From: Polyangiaceae bacterium
GTDB lineage: Bacteria > Myxococcota_A > Polyangia > Polyangiales > Polyangiaceae
Direction: 5' to 3'
Assembly: GCA_013361525.1 (NCBI GenBank)
Contig: JABFXY010000142.1
Span: 22,364-86,363 of the forward strand
DNA: 64,000 nucleotides
A model generated the notes under the pieces. It saw nothing but the letters and a program-made list of their open reading frames with translations. It made no database searches and was not told the origin of the DNA. Each line of letters opens with the position of its first letter. Within the stretch, counting starts at the first letter, position 1. A program made the translations under genes and the position numbers. Below, piece after piece: positions 27,672 to 35,626 of this stretch.

Positions 27672-30600
27672 ATGATGACGCTCCTCGCAGCGCTGCTCCG
27701 CTTCTCCGTCAAACACCGGTTCGCCGTCATCGTCGTCACGATCGCCGTTGCGGCGTTCGGCGCTTACAACTTCACGCGTCTACCGATCGACGCCGTGCCG
27801 GACATCACGAATGTCCAAGTCCAAATCAACACGCCGGTGCAAGCGCTCGCACCGGTGGAGGTGGAGCGGCGGATTACCTTTCCGATCGAATCGGCCATGG
27901 GCGGCCTTCCCAAGGTCGAACAGGTCCGATCGCTGTCGCGGTATGGCCTGTCGCAAGTGACCGTCGTCTTCGAGGACGGCACCGATATCTATTGGGCGCG
28001 CCAGCTCGTCGCCGAGCGCCTCGCATCCGCGCGTGAAGGGCTGCCGCCGGGGACCGAGCCGCAGCTCGGCCCGATCGCGACCGGGCTCGGCGAAATCTAC
28101 ATGTGGATGCTCGAGGTGGAGCCCGGCGCGAAGAAGCCCGACGGCACCGCCTACGATCTGACCGACCTGCGCGCGCTGCAGGATTGGGTGATACGACCGC
28201 AGCTTCGGAATGTGCGCGGCGTCACCGAGGTAAACACCATTGGTGGCTTCGAACGGCTTTATCAGGTCGCCCCCGATCCCGTTCGGCTCACGGCGCACGG
28301 TCTGTCCTTCCGGGACGTGCTCGATGCGCTCCGTCGAAACAACGGCACCGCAGGTGGCGGCTATATCGAGCAGAAGGGCGAGCAGCTCCTCGTCCGCGTC
28401 ACCGGTCTCGTACACAACGACGACGACATCTCCGCCATCGTCGTCCAAGAGCGAAATGGTGTCCCGGTGCGCGTCGCCGACGTCGCGGACATCACCATCG
28501 GTCGTGACCTCCGAACCGGCGCCGCCACCGAGAACGGTCGAGAGGTCGTCATCGGGACGGCCATCATGCTGCTCGGCGAAAACAGCCGCGAGATTTCGAC
28601 GCGGGTACGAAAGCAGCTCGAGATCGCAGAAAAGAGCCTACCCGAGGGCGTGAAGATCAAGACGCTCTACGACCGCACGTACCTCGTCGATGCGACGATT
28701 CACACGGTCGCGAAGAGCCTCGCCGAGGGTGCAGTGCTCGTCATCGTCGTGTTGTTCCTGTTGCTCGGCAACCTACGGGCAGCCCTGATCGCTGCGCTGG
28801 CGATCCCTTTCTCGATGCTCATCGCCGTGACCGGCATGGTGGAGGGCAGGGTCAGCGGCAACCTCATGAGCCTCGGCGCGATCGACTTCGGGTTGATCGT
28901 CGACGGCTCGGTCATCGTCGTCGAAAACTGCGTGCGGCGTTTCGCCGAAGAGCAACATCGGCTCGGCCGCTTGCTCAACGTCGAAGAGCGCGTGCGTCTC
29001 GCGTACGACGCGTCGCAAGAGGTTCGAAAGGCGACGCTCTTCGGCGAAATCATCATCGCGATCGTGTACCTGCCGATTCTGACCCTCACCGGGATCGAGG
29101 GGAAGATGTTCCGCCCGATGGCGCTCACGGTCGTGATGGCGCTCGCCGGCGCCACGATCCTGTCGATGACGTTCATCCCGGCGCTCGTCGCGATCGCGCT
29201 GCGCGGCAAGATCAAGGAGAAGGAGAACTTCCTCTTTCACTTTGCGCGCCTCGGATACGAGCGAGTGCTCCGCTTCGCGCTCGTCCAGCGACCGCTCGTC
29301 GTCACCGTCGCGCTCGGTGTGCTCGCGCTCGCGGGGGCCTTGTCGTTGGGCCTCGGGAGCGAATTCGCGCCGAAGCTCAGCGAGGGCGCGCTCGCCGTGC
29401 AACCCGCGCGCATCCCCAGCATCGGCATCACCGCGAGCGTCGAGATGCAGGCCACGATCGAGCGGGTGCTGAAGGAGAAGTTTCCAGACGAGATCGATCT
29501 CATCTTCGCCCGCACGGGAACGGCGGAGGTTGCAACCGATCCGATGGGTCCGAACGTCTCGGATACGTACATCATGCTGACGCCTCGCGCGAAGTGGACC
29601 AAGGCGTCCACGCAGGCCGAGCTGGCGGAGGAGATGGAGAAAGAGCTCCGGAATCTTCCGGGGCAGAACTTCGAATTCAGTCAGCCCATCGAGCTTCGCT
29701 TCAACGAGCTCATCAGCGGCGTGCGCTCCGACGTCGCGGTGAAGGTCTTCGGCGACGACCTCGACGCGATGAAGAAGAAGGCCGACGAGATTGCCCGGGT
29801 GCTCGCCACGGTCGACGGCGTCGCCGATCTCAAGGTCGAGCAAACGACGGGCCTGCCCGTGCTCACGATGGACGTCGACCGCGCAGCGATTGGCCGCTAC
29901 GGCCTCGCGGTCGAGGACGTTCAGGACATCGTCTCTGCGGCCGTCGGCGGTGCAGAGGCGGGCCAGGTCTACGACGGTGACCGTCGCTTCGATCTCGTCG
30001 TGCGAATGCCGGAGGCGCTCCGCCGAGACGTGCGTTCACTCGAAAACCTCCCGATCCCGCTTCCTGAACACAACGACAAGGGAGCGGACGAACCGAGGGA
30101 GCGGTTCGTCCCGCTCGGGTCGCTCGCACGCATCGCGATTGAAACGGGTCCGAACCAAGTGAGCCGAGAGAACGGCAAGCGGCGGGTCGTCGTTCAGGCC
30201 AACGTCCGCGGGCGCGACCTCGGTGGCTTCGTCGCGGAGGCGCAGGAGAAGATCGACGCCGAGGTGAATCGCGAGCCCGGAACGTGGATCGCGTGGGGCG
30301 GCCAGTTCGAGAACCTCATCGCCGCGCGCGAGCGGTTGATGCTCGTCGTACCGGCTGCGTTGTTTCTCATCTTGGGGCTCCTCTACCTCACATTCGGTGG
30401 GCTGAAGAACGCGCTGCTCATCTTCACCGGCGTGCCGCTCGCGCTGACAGGCGGCATCGCAGCGCTGTTTCTTCGCGGCTTGCCGTTCTCGATCTCGGCG
30501 GCCGTCGGGTTCATCGCGCTCTCCGGTGTCGCGGTCTTGAACGGCCTCGTGATGGTCACGTTCATCGAGAACCTTCGCCAGGAGGGCGTGGCTATCGACG

Positions 30601-30884
30601 AGGCTGTGTTCCGCGGATCCGTTGCGCGCCTCCGGCCTGTGTTGATGACTGCGCTCGTCGCAGCGCTCGGGTTCGTTCCAATGGCGCTCGCGACCGGAAC
30701 GGGCTCCGAAGTGCAGAGGCCGCTCGCGACTGTCGTCATCGGCGGGATCATCTCGTCGACTGCGCTGACGCTGGTCGTTTTGCCCGTCATCTACCGCATG
30801 ACACACCGCGAGCGCGACGAGACCGAAGAACGGGCAGCGCCGCTCGACGATGGAGCGACAGCCGTCCCGGGGAGCGCCGAATGA
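27672..30884 (+). CDS. czcA: Heavy-metal efflux RND pump, CzcA family (second copy)
   Basis: This 1070-residue protein has the HME-RND layout: helix 1, 'LPIDAVPDITNVQVQINTPVQALAPVEVERRITFP', helix 4 with the canonical 'GAIDFGLIVDGSVIVVENC', and the second half starting near 'VLRFALVQRPLVVTVALG'. The DFG...VDG motif is that of Zn/Co/Cd-type pumps. It is about 50 residues longer than the first copy. The added residues include a charged loop (EHNDKGADEPRERF) in the second periplasmic half. ATG codons at 27672 and 27675 are both possible. The stop overlaps the ATG of the His-rich lipoprotein gene. Confidence 0.92.
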   Translation: MMTLLAALLRFSVKHRFAVIVVTIAVAAFGAYNFTRLPIDAVPDITNVQVQINTPVQALAPVEVERRITFPIESAMGGLPKVEQVRSLSRYGLSQVTVVFEDGTDIYWARQLVAERLASAREGLPPGTEPQLGPIATGLGEIYMWMLEVEPGAKKPDGTAYDLTDLRALQDWVIRPQLRNVRGVTEVNTIGGFERLYQVAPDPVRLTAHGLSFRDVLDALRRNNGTAGGGYIEQKGEQLLVRVTGLVHNDDDISAIVVQERNGVPVRVADVADITIGRDLRTGAATENGREVVIGTAIMLLGENSREISTRVRKQLEIAEKSLPEGVKIKTLYDRTYLVDATIHTVAKSLAEGAVLVIVVLFLLLGNLRAALIAALAIPFSMLIAVTGMVEGRVSGNLMSLGAIDFGLIVDGSVIVVENCVRRFAEEQHRLGRLLNVEERVRLAYDASQEVRKATLFGEIIIAIVYLPILTLTGIEGKMFRPMALTVVMALAGATILSMTFIPALVAIALRGKIKEKENFLFHFARLGYERVLRFALVQRPLVVTVALGVLALAGALSLGLGSEFAPKLSEGALAVQPARIPSIGITASVEMQATIERVLKEKFPDEIDLIFARTGTAEVATDPMGPNVSDTYIMLTPRAKWTKASTQAELAEEMEKELRNLPGQNFEFSQPIELRFNELISGVRSDVAVKVFGDDLDAMKKKADEIARVLATVDGVADLKVEQTTGLPVLTMDVDRAAIGRYGLAVEDVQDIVSAAVGGAEAGQVYDGDRRFDLVVRMPEALRRDVRSLENLPIPLPEHNDKGADEPRERFVPLGSLARIAIETGPNQVSRENGKRRVVVQANVRGRDLGGFVAEAQEKIDAEVNREPGTWIAWGGQFENLIAARERLMLVVPAALFLILGLLYLTFGGLKNALLIFTGVPLALTGGIAALFLRGLPFSISAAVGFIALSGVAVLNGLVMVTFIENLRQEGVAIDEAVFRGSVARLRPVLMTALVAALGFVPMALATGTGSEVQRPLATVVIGGIISSTALTLVVLPVIYRMTHRERDETEERAAPLDDGATAVPGSAE

Positions 30885-31135
30885 GCACGGCGAGCTCCTC
30901 CGAAACTCAAAAACCGCAAACCTTCGAACAGAGAACACCCGTGCACAACATTCTCCAGCGCACCCTGTTGGTCCTTTCGTTGACGCTCGTTCTGGCGCCG
31001 CATGTCGGATGCCGCGAAAAGAAGGCACCGGCGAAGGAAGAGCACAAACCCGGTGACGGGCACGATCACGCAGACGACGAGAAGCACTCGCCGAATGACG
31101 GGCACGATCACGGATCAGCGACGCCGAAGAAGTAG
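30881..31135 (+). CDS. Small His/Asp-rich lipoprotein closing the second efflux operon
   Basis: The ATG at 30881 lies in an ATGA overlap with the pump gene and has GGAG ten bases upstream. The 84-residue protein has an N-terminal hydrophobic segment ending in a lipobox-like APHVGC, then a tail with two copies of DGHDHA/G (GDGHDHADDEKHSPNDGHDHG). A GTG at 30941 would give a more usual short signal peptide. The His/Asp-rich tail suggests periplasmic binding of Zn, Ni or Co, paralleling the Cys-repeat lipoprotein of the first module. It is too small for a transporter part; an accessory role is inferred. Confidence 0.65.
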   Translation: MSTASSSETQKPQTFEQRTPVHNILQRTLLVLSLTLVLAPHVGCREKKAPAKEEHKPGDGHDHADDEKHSPNDGHDHGSATPKK

Positions 31136-31136
31136 C

Positions 31137-31811
31137 GTGTCTCGAGCGCGTCGGTCGCCTCCTCTCCATCGTGCGGATACCGGGCCGCCGTGGCGTCCGC
31201 TCGTCATTGCCGTTGCCATGACCGTCGCCGCGACGGCGTGCGACGCTCCGCGCGACGAATCGGAGGCCGGTGGAGCGTCGCTCGGCGGCGCGGCGGGGCA
31301 CGGCGGTGAAGGCGGCTCGATGGAGCAAGAGCCGTCGCCCTGCGGCGAGATCGCGAATGCACCGGCGTTCGCTATCGGCACGGGAGAGGTCTGTTATGAA
31401 GCCCTCGAGGACGGCGACGTCGTGCCGCAAATGGCGGGGCCGCAAAATGGCTATCACTTATGGGTCGCGCTCGTTTGTGCCGACTGTCCGCGCGACATCA
31501 TCGTCGTCACCGGCGCGAAGCGGGAGGACGCGGACGAATGGCTGTCCGACACCGCGGAACGTGTCGTCGAATTGAAATCGATGCAGGTCGCGGGCTTGTT
31601 TGCCGGCATGCCGGGCACACCCACCGATCCGAGCTCGTTCGTCCCCGAAGGGACGCCGGTGCGCCTTGTCGCCGAGGCCAGGGATCTCGATGGCACCATC
31701 CTTCACAGCGCGGAGAAGTCCGTCGTCGTCGGACCGGTCGAGCTGTGGCTGAACCAATGCGATCCCAATCCCGACACGTGCGGCCATCCGGGGGGAGATC
31801 CCTGCTGTTGA
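31137..31811 (+). CDS. Hypothetical lipoprotein, 224 aa
   Basis: A GTG one base after the previous TAG gives a 224-residue lipoprotein with a long n-region, a hydrophobic stretch and lipobox AATAC, then a Gly/Glu-rich linker. The domain after it has 'YHLWVALVCADCPRDIIVVTGA' and paired cysteines, with a predicted all-beta look ('VRLVAEARDLDGTILHSAEKSVVVGPVELWL') and a Cys-rich end 'CDPNPDTCGHPGGDPCC'. I recognise no family. Tight spacing makes it the likely last gene of the efflux operon, but nothing ties it to metal. It is convergent with the MFS gene. Confidence 0.65.
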   Translation: MSRARRSPPLHRADTGPPWRPLVIAVAMTVAATACDAPRDESEAGGASLGGAAGHGGEGGSMEQEPSPCGEIANAPAFAIGTGEVCYEALEDGDVVPQMAGPQNGYHLWVALVCADCPRDIIVVTGAKREDADEWLSDTAERVVELKSMQVAGLFAGMPGTPTDPSSFVPEGTPVRLVAEARDLDGTILHSAEKSVVVGPVELWLNQCDPNPDTCGHPGGDPCC

Positions 31812-31849
31812 GGCTCCGCCCGCGCGCCATTGGTTCGCATTGAGCAGCT

Positions 31850-33133
31850 TCAGCTGGAGGCTCGCCCGAGCGCTGCCGGCTCCGCAGGCGCAGGAGACCG
31901 GGCATCGCGCCGCAATGTCTCATTCATCCGGACGGCGACCACGACGCCCGACGCGAGGGTGAGCGCTGCAACGAGCCACATCGCCGCGGGAAGCCCGAGC
32001 GCATCGGCGGTGACACCCGCGAGCACCGCGCCGATCGCGTACCCGAGATCCCGCCAGAGGCGGTACACGCCGACCGATGATGCGCGCCACGAGGGGTGCG
32101 CGACGTCGCCGATGGCCGCGAGGAGCGTCGGATAAACCATTGCCGTGCCGACCCCCAAGAGCGTGGCGCCGAGAGCGAATCCCCCGTAGCTCGACGAGAC
32201 CACCACGATTCCGATGCCGACCGCTTGCACCCACATGCCGCCGGCAATCAGCCATTTGCGCCCCACCCGGTCGGACCATGCGCCCGTGAACAGCTGGCCG
32301 ACCCCCTGCGTCGCCGGGTATATCGCGGCGAGCGTGCCGATCTTTGCAAAGTCCATATCGGCCGCCGCAAAGAAGAGCGGGAAAAGCCCCCAGGCCATGC
32401 CGTCGTTGAGGTTGTTCACGAGCCCCGCTTGGCTGATGCTGGACAGGTTCTTGTCACCTAGCGACGTGCGCCAGAAGACCTCCCGTTGCGTGGGCATCTC
32501 ATTCGACGGAAGCGACCCGTGCAGGTTGGACTCGGCAGCGACGTGGTGCTTCGTCTCCCGCACGACGAAGGCCGATAGAGATAGGCCGATAGCGACGAAG
32601 CCGACACCCAAGTAGAAGGGCTCCGGGCGTAGGCCATAACGCGCGGCCACGAAGCCCGTGGCGAGCGCGCTGGCCGCCACGGCGAAGTAGCCCGCGAACT
32701 CGTTGAGGCCCATCGCCAGCCCTCGCCTTTGCGCTCCGGCGAGGTCGATCTTCATGATGACGGTCGTCGACCAGGTCAGCCCCTGGCTCACCCCGAGCAG
32801 CGCATTCGCGAACAAAACCCAGGACCAGGTCGGGGCCCACATGAGGAGGAAGGGCACCGGCACGGCGACCAGCCAGCCACCCACGAGGACGTGTTTGCGA
32901 CCGAAACGATCCGAGAGGCGCCCGGCCAGATAGTTGGTCAGCGCTTTGGTGATGCCGAAGACGACGATGAAAGAGAGCACTGCGGCCTTCGCCGCGAGGT
33001 GGAAGTCTTGCTCGGCGATCGGGGGCAGGAGCGTCCGCTCCAGACCGACCATCGCGCCGACGAACGCGTTGACGACCACCAGCAGCGAGAACTGGGGCAG
33101 GTTTTCGCGAAGGCCGAGGCGTATCTCACGCAT
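31850..33133 (-). CDS. MFS transporter in the persulfide-response operon
   Basis: This 427-residue protein has twelve hydrophobic segments and the MFS signature 'GRLSDRFGRKHVLVGG' after helix 2, repeated in the second half as 'GAWSDRVGRKWLIAGG'. The long middle loop holds 'ETKHHVAAESNLHGSLPSNE'. The ATG at 33133 overlaps the end of the dioxygenase gene by 8 bp, so the three genes form one transcript. The substrate is not known. By context, export of a sulfur oxyanion or uptake of a sulfur compound is plausible but unproven. Confidence 0.85.
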   Translation of the reverse strand: MREIRLGLRENLPQFSLLVVVNAFVGAMVGLERTLLPPIAEQDFHLAAKAAVLSFIVVFGITKALTNYLAGRLSDRFGRKHVLVGGWLVAVPVPFLLMWAPTWSWVLFANALLGVSQGLTWSTTVIMKIDLAGAQRRGLAMGLNEFAGYFAVAASALATGFVAARYGLRPEPFYLGVGFVAIGLSLSAFVVRETKHHVAAESNLHGSLPSNEMPTQREVFWRTSLGDKNLSSISQAGLVNNLNDGMAWGLFPLFFAAADMDFAKIGTLAAIYPATQGVGQLFTGAWSDRVGRKWLIAGGMWVQAVGIGIVVVSSSYGGFALGATLLGVGTAMVYPTLLAAIGDVAHPSWRASSVGVYRLWRDLGYAIGAVLAGVTADALGLPAAMWLVAALTLASGVVVAVRMNETLRRDARSPAPAEPAALGRASS

Positions 33134-33869
33134 GGCCGGCCACTTCGCGCCCCTGGTTGATACGAAGGATCGTCTCCATCGCTGCGGGTTTGGGCGGCAC
33201 GTCGCGGAGCTCTGCAATGAATTCTTCACGCGACTTCGACAGCAGGGGGTTCCACCGCCTCTCGAATGCGATCGTGCTCGACGGTTTACCGCTCATACCG
33301 GCGCCGCACGCCGACCCGGCAAAGTGGCCCGGGTAAACCTCGAGCTCGTCGGGGAGCGTGAGCAGCTTGGTATGGATACTGTCGTAGAGCTCGCCGGCAT
33401 TCTCGCGCGCGCGGCCCGGCAGGTCGGGGCGGCCGACGGCGCCGACGAAGAGAGTATCCCCCGTCAATACGAACCACGGATCGGTGCCGCGACGGAGGTC
33501 GGTCACGACGAGGCTCACGCTTTCGGGCGTATGGCCGGGCGTGTGGAGCACCTTGATGCGCGTGTTGCCGAGCGGAACCTCTTGCCCGTCATTCAGCGGC
33601 TCGAACGGCAGCGTCACGCCCGCCGAGGCGTGCAGGCAATAGGCCGCACCGGCCTTCTTCGCGAGCGCGGGGCCACCGGACCGGTGGTCGGCGTGCACGT
33701 GTGTGTCGATGACGTGCGTGATGCGCATGCCCTTCGATGCGGCAAAATCGATATACGCGTCGACGTCCTCCTCGTGGGCGTCGACCACGGCGCTCACGCC
33801 CAGCCCGCCACAGCCGAACAGGTACGCGGCGCACCCGGTCTCGAAATAGTAATACGGCTTGAAAATCAT
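33126..33869 (-). CDS. Persulfide dioxygenase-like metallo-beta-lactamase fold protein (ETHE1/BLH type)
   Basis: This 247-residue soluble protein has the metallo-beta-lactamase signature THVHADH (His57, His59, Asp61, His62), then 'HTPGHTPESVSLVV', 'GDTLFVGAVGRPDL' and 'YPGHFAG'. The 'VGRPDLPG' stretch is typical of ETHE1-like persulfide dioxygenases, which oxidise glutathione persulfide to sulfite with one Fe(II). The start ATG is part of an ATGA overlap with the ArsR-rhodanese gene. With that regulator upstream and an MFS gene downstream, this is a sulfide/persulfide detoxification unit like the bigR operons. Confidence 0.85.
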   Translation of the reverse strand: MIFKPYYYFETGCAAYLFGCGGLGVSAVVDAHEEDVDAYIDFAASKGMRITHVIDTHVHADHRSGGPALAKKAGAAYCLHASAGVTLPFEPLNDGQEVPLGNTRIKVLHTPGHTPESVSLVVTDLRRGTDPWFVLTGDTLFVGAVGRPDLPGRARENAGELYDSIHTKLLTLPDELEVYPGHFAGSACGAGMSGKPSSTIAFERRWNPLLSKSREEFIAELRDVPPKPAAMETILRINQGREVAGHA

Positions 33870-34546
33870 CGATTCACTCCCTCGCCCTCGACGCGCCATC
33901 CGCGTGCACGAAAGTCGGCGACGCCCTGCTCCATGCGTTGGGCTTTGAAGCCTTGTTTGCGGAGCAAGTCGACGGCCTCGACGGCCATGACGCAGTAAGG
34001 ACCGCGGCAGTAAGCCACGATCTCGACATCCTTCGGCAGCTCCTTGAGCCGAGCCTTGAGCTCCCCGACGGGAATGGAAATCGCCCCGGGAATGTGGCCC
34101 GCCCGGTACTCCTCCGGCGGGCGCACATCGAGCACGGTTACTTCCCCTGCCCTCACGCGGCGAAGCAGCTCCTTTCCTTCGACAGGCTCCATCGCGCCCC
34201 GCTGTTCGAAGTACGAGCGACTGACCTGATCGACCTCCGCCAAACGCACTTCCGCGAGTCCGCGAAGCGCAACGAAGAAGCGGCCGACCTCCTCGTCCGC
34301 CAATCGGTACTCCACATAGAGCCCCTTCTTGTCGGCTTCGACGAGCCGCGCGCCACGCAATACCTGCAAATGCTGTGAGGCATTCGCAATGGAGATCGAG
34401 GCTTGCTCCGCAAGCGCTTCGACGGTGCGGGGCCCCTGACAGAGAAGGTCCAAGAGCTCGAGCCGCTTCGGCGCGGCGACGGCTTTCCCGACGCGCGCGA
34501 ACTGCTCGTAGATGGCGTCTTTGAATCGCCGATGGGCAGGCGTCAT
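33866..34546 (-). CDS. ArsR-family regulator fused to rhodanese domain
   Basis: The 226-residue protein has an ArsR winged helix in residues 1-100 ('PKRLELLDLLCQGPRTVEALAEQASISIANASQHLQVLRGARLVEADKKGLYVEYRL') and a rhodanese domain in residues 120-220 ('VTVLDVRPPEEYRAGHIPGAISIPV', with the active-site loop CRGPYC). The fusion can both carry persulfide on the loop cysteine and bind DNA, which suits a persulfide-responsive repressor. A cysteine in the helix-turn-helix part (LLCQG) may also sense. It starts a three-gene operon and probably represses it through the dyad at 34569-34582. Confidence 0.9.
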   Translation of the reverse strand: MTPAHRRFKDAIYEQFARVGKAVAAPKRLELLDLLCQGPRTVEALAEQASISIANASQHLQVLRGARLVEADKKGLYVEYRLADEEVGRFFVALRGLAEVRLAEVDQVSRSYFEQRGAMEPVEGKELLRRVRAGEVTVLDVRPPEEYRAGHIPGAISIPVGELKARLKELPKDVEIVAYCRGPYCVMAVEAVDLLRKQGFKAQRMEQGVADFRARGWRVEGEGVNR

Positions 34547-34568
34547 AATTCAAGCATTCACGATCTTA

Positions 34569-34582
34569 CTTGATTAGTCAAG
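34569..34582. promoter_or_regulatory. Candidate ArsR operator/promoter element
   Basis: CTTGA-TTAG-TCAAG is a perfect dyad 23 bp upstream of the ArsR-rhodanese start. On the minus strand its arm supplies TTGACT, a -35-like hexamer, in an AT-rich stretch unlike the surrounding GC-rich DNA. Binding here would block transcription of the operon; autoregulation is inferred. Confidence 0.5.
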
Positions 34583-34631
34583 CGGCGGCCAGTCCGCGAA
34601 CCCTTTTGCCGACCCGGCCCCTCCATTCGGC

Positions 34632-35075
34632 ATGGAGAAGCCGACCACTTTCAGCGAGGACCCGCGGGCGCACCACCCTGCAGACGCGCAAACCCCTTCC
34701 CCCGATCGCGTGATCCTCGTCTACGACGGCGATAGCGGCATCCAAGCGATGTTGCTCGACGTCGTGAAGAAGGCGGTCGGGCGCGAAGACTGCGCGCTCT
34801 GCGAAATCACGTACAGCCCGCTGGGAAAGCGCTCGGGCTGGTCTCGGTGCGCGGCGGGCCTCGGCGTCCCCGTGACCGAGATCCATCGAGATCAAGTCCC
34901 GCCCGAATGGGGCATTGCGAGGACCGAGCTCCCATGCGTTCTCGGGCAGGTGCAGGAACAGCGACCGTTCGTGCTCGTCGCGCGTGACGAGATCCGTGCG
35001 TGCCGCGGGAGCGTCCAAGCCCTCGAGGCCAAACTCCATAAGGCGCTCTCGCCGAGCAAGCGAGGGGACGGCTAG
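34632..35075 (+). CDS. Hypothetical cytoplasmic protein with YDGDSGI...CALC motif
   Basis: This 147-residue protein has no signal peptide. It resembles an unnamed bacterial family whose members start with 'VYNADSG...' and carry a 'CxLC' pair. Here the matching parts are 'VILVYDGDSGIQAMLLDVVKKAVG' and 'CALCEITYSPLGKRSGW'. Two further cysteines lie at 'SRCAAG' and 'LPCVLG'. The Cys pair and Asp-rich start suggest metal or redox chemistry, but the role is unknown. It is divergent from the persulfide operon and its stop overlaps the sigma factor stop by 4 bp (convergent). Confidence 0.65.
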   Translation: MEKPTTFSEDPRAHHPADAQTPSPDRVILVYDGDSGIQAMLLDVVKKAVGREDCALCEITYSPLGKRSGWSRCAAGLGVPVTEIHRDQVPPEWGIARTELPCVLGQVQEQRPFVLVARDEIRACRGSVQALEAKLHKALSPSKRGDG

Positions 35076-35626
35076 AAGCCGTCTGCGTTGGCGAGCACGT
35101 GATCGCGCAGATTCACCCGGGCGCGGTGGAGACGGCTCTTCAACGCGTCGACGGTGATGCCGAGACGGGCGGCGGCTTCGGGTGCGCTCAGCTCTTGGAC
35201 GTCCCGTAGCAGCACGACCTCGCGGTGGATCGGGTGGAGTGCCGCTAGCGCGTCTGTGAGCAGCGCAGCGCGCCGGCGGCACTCGACCGCCTCCGACGGA
35301 TCGGGGAAGTCTCCCGGCAGCTCCTCGTCGGTGCTGCTGAAGACCACCGCTTCGTGGCGACGCTCGATCAGGCGCAGGCACTCGCGTCGGACGATCGTGA
35401 ACATCCAGCTCACGATCGACGACGCCGATCCGCGGAAGGTCTTGATCGCGCGGGTAGCTGCCCAAAGGGTCTCTTGGACCGCATCTTCCGCGTCTTCCGT
35501 GGTTCGACAGACCTGCAGGCCGAACCGGTACACGCCATGTCGATGGGCTTGGAGAAGTTGGCCGAGCGCAGCGGGATCTCCGGCTTGCGCGGCGATGAGG
35601 AGGTCTTCAGGAGCGTGAGGCTTCAT
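35072..35626 (-). CDS. ECF-family RNA polymerase sigma factor
   Basis: This 184-residue protein has sigma region 2 ('GVYRFGLQVCRTTEDAEDAVQETLWAATRAIKTFRGSASSIVSWMFTIVRRECL') and region 4 ('ALAALHPIHREVVLLRDVQELSAPEAAARLGITVDALKSRLHRARVNLRDHV'). No region 3 lies between, the hallmark of ECF sigma factors. The ATG at 35626 forms an ATGA overlap with the senB-like gene, so it is the third gene of that run. No anti-sigma factor gene follows on this strand within the window. Its regulon may include the sen-like genes; this is inference. Confidence 0.9.
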   Translation of the reverse strand: MKPHAPEDLLIAAQAGDPAALGQLLQAHRHGVYRFGLQVCRTTEDAEDAVQETLWAATRAIKTFRGSASSIVSWMFTIVRRECLRLIERRHEAVVFSSTDEELPGDFPDPSEAVECRRRAALLTDALAALHPIHREVVLLRDVQELSAPEAAARLGITVDALKSRLHRARVNLRDHVLANADGF

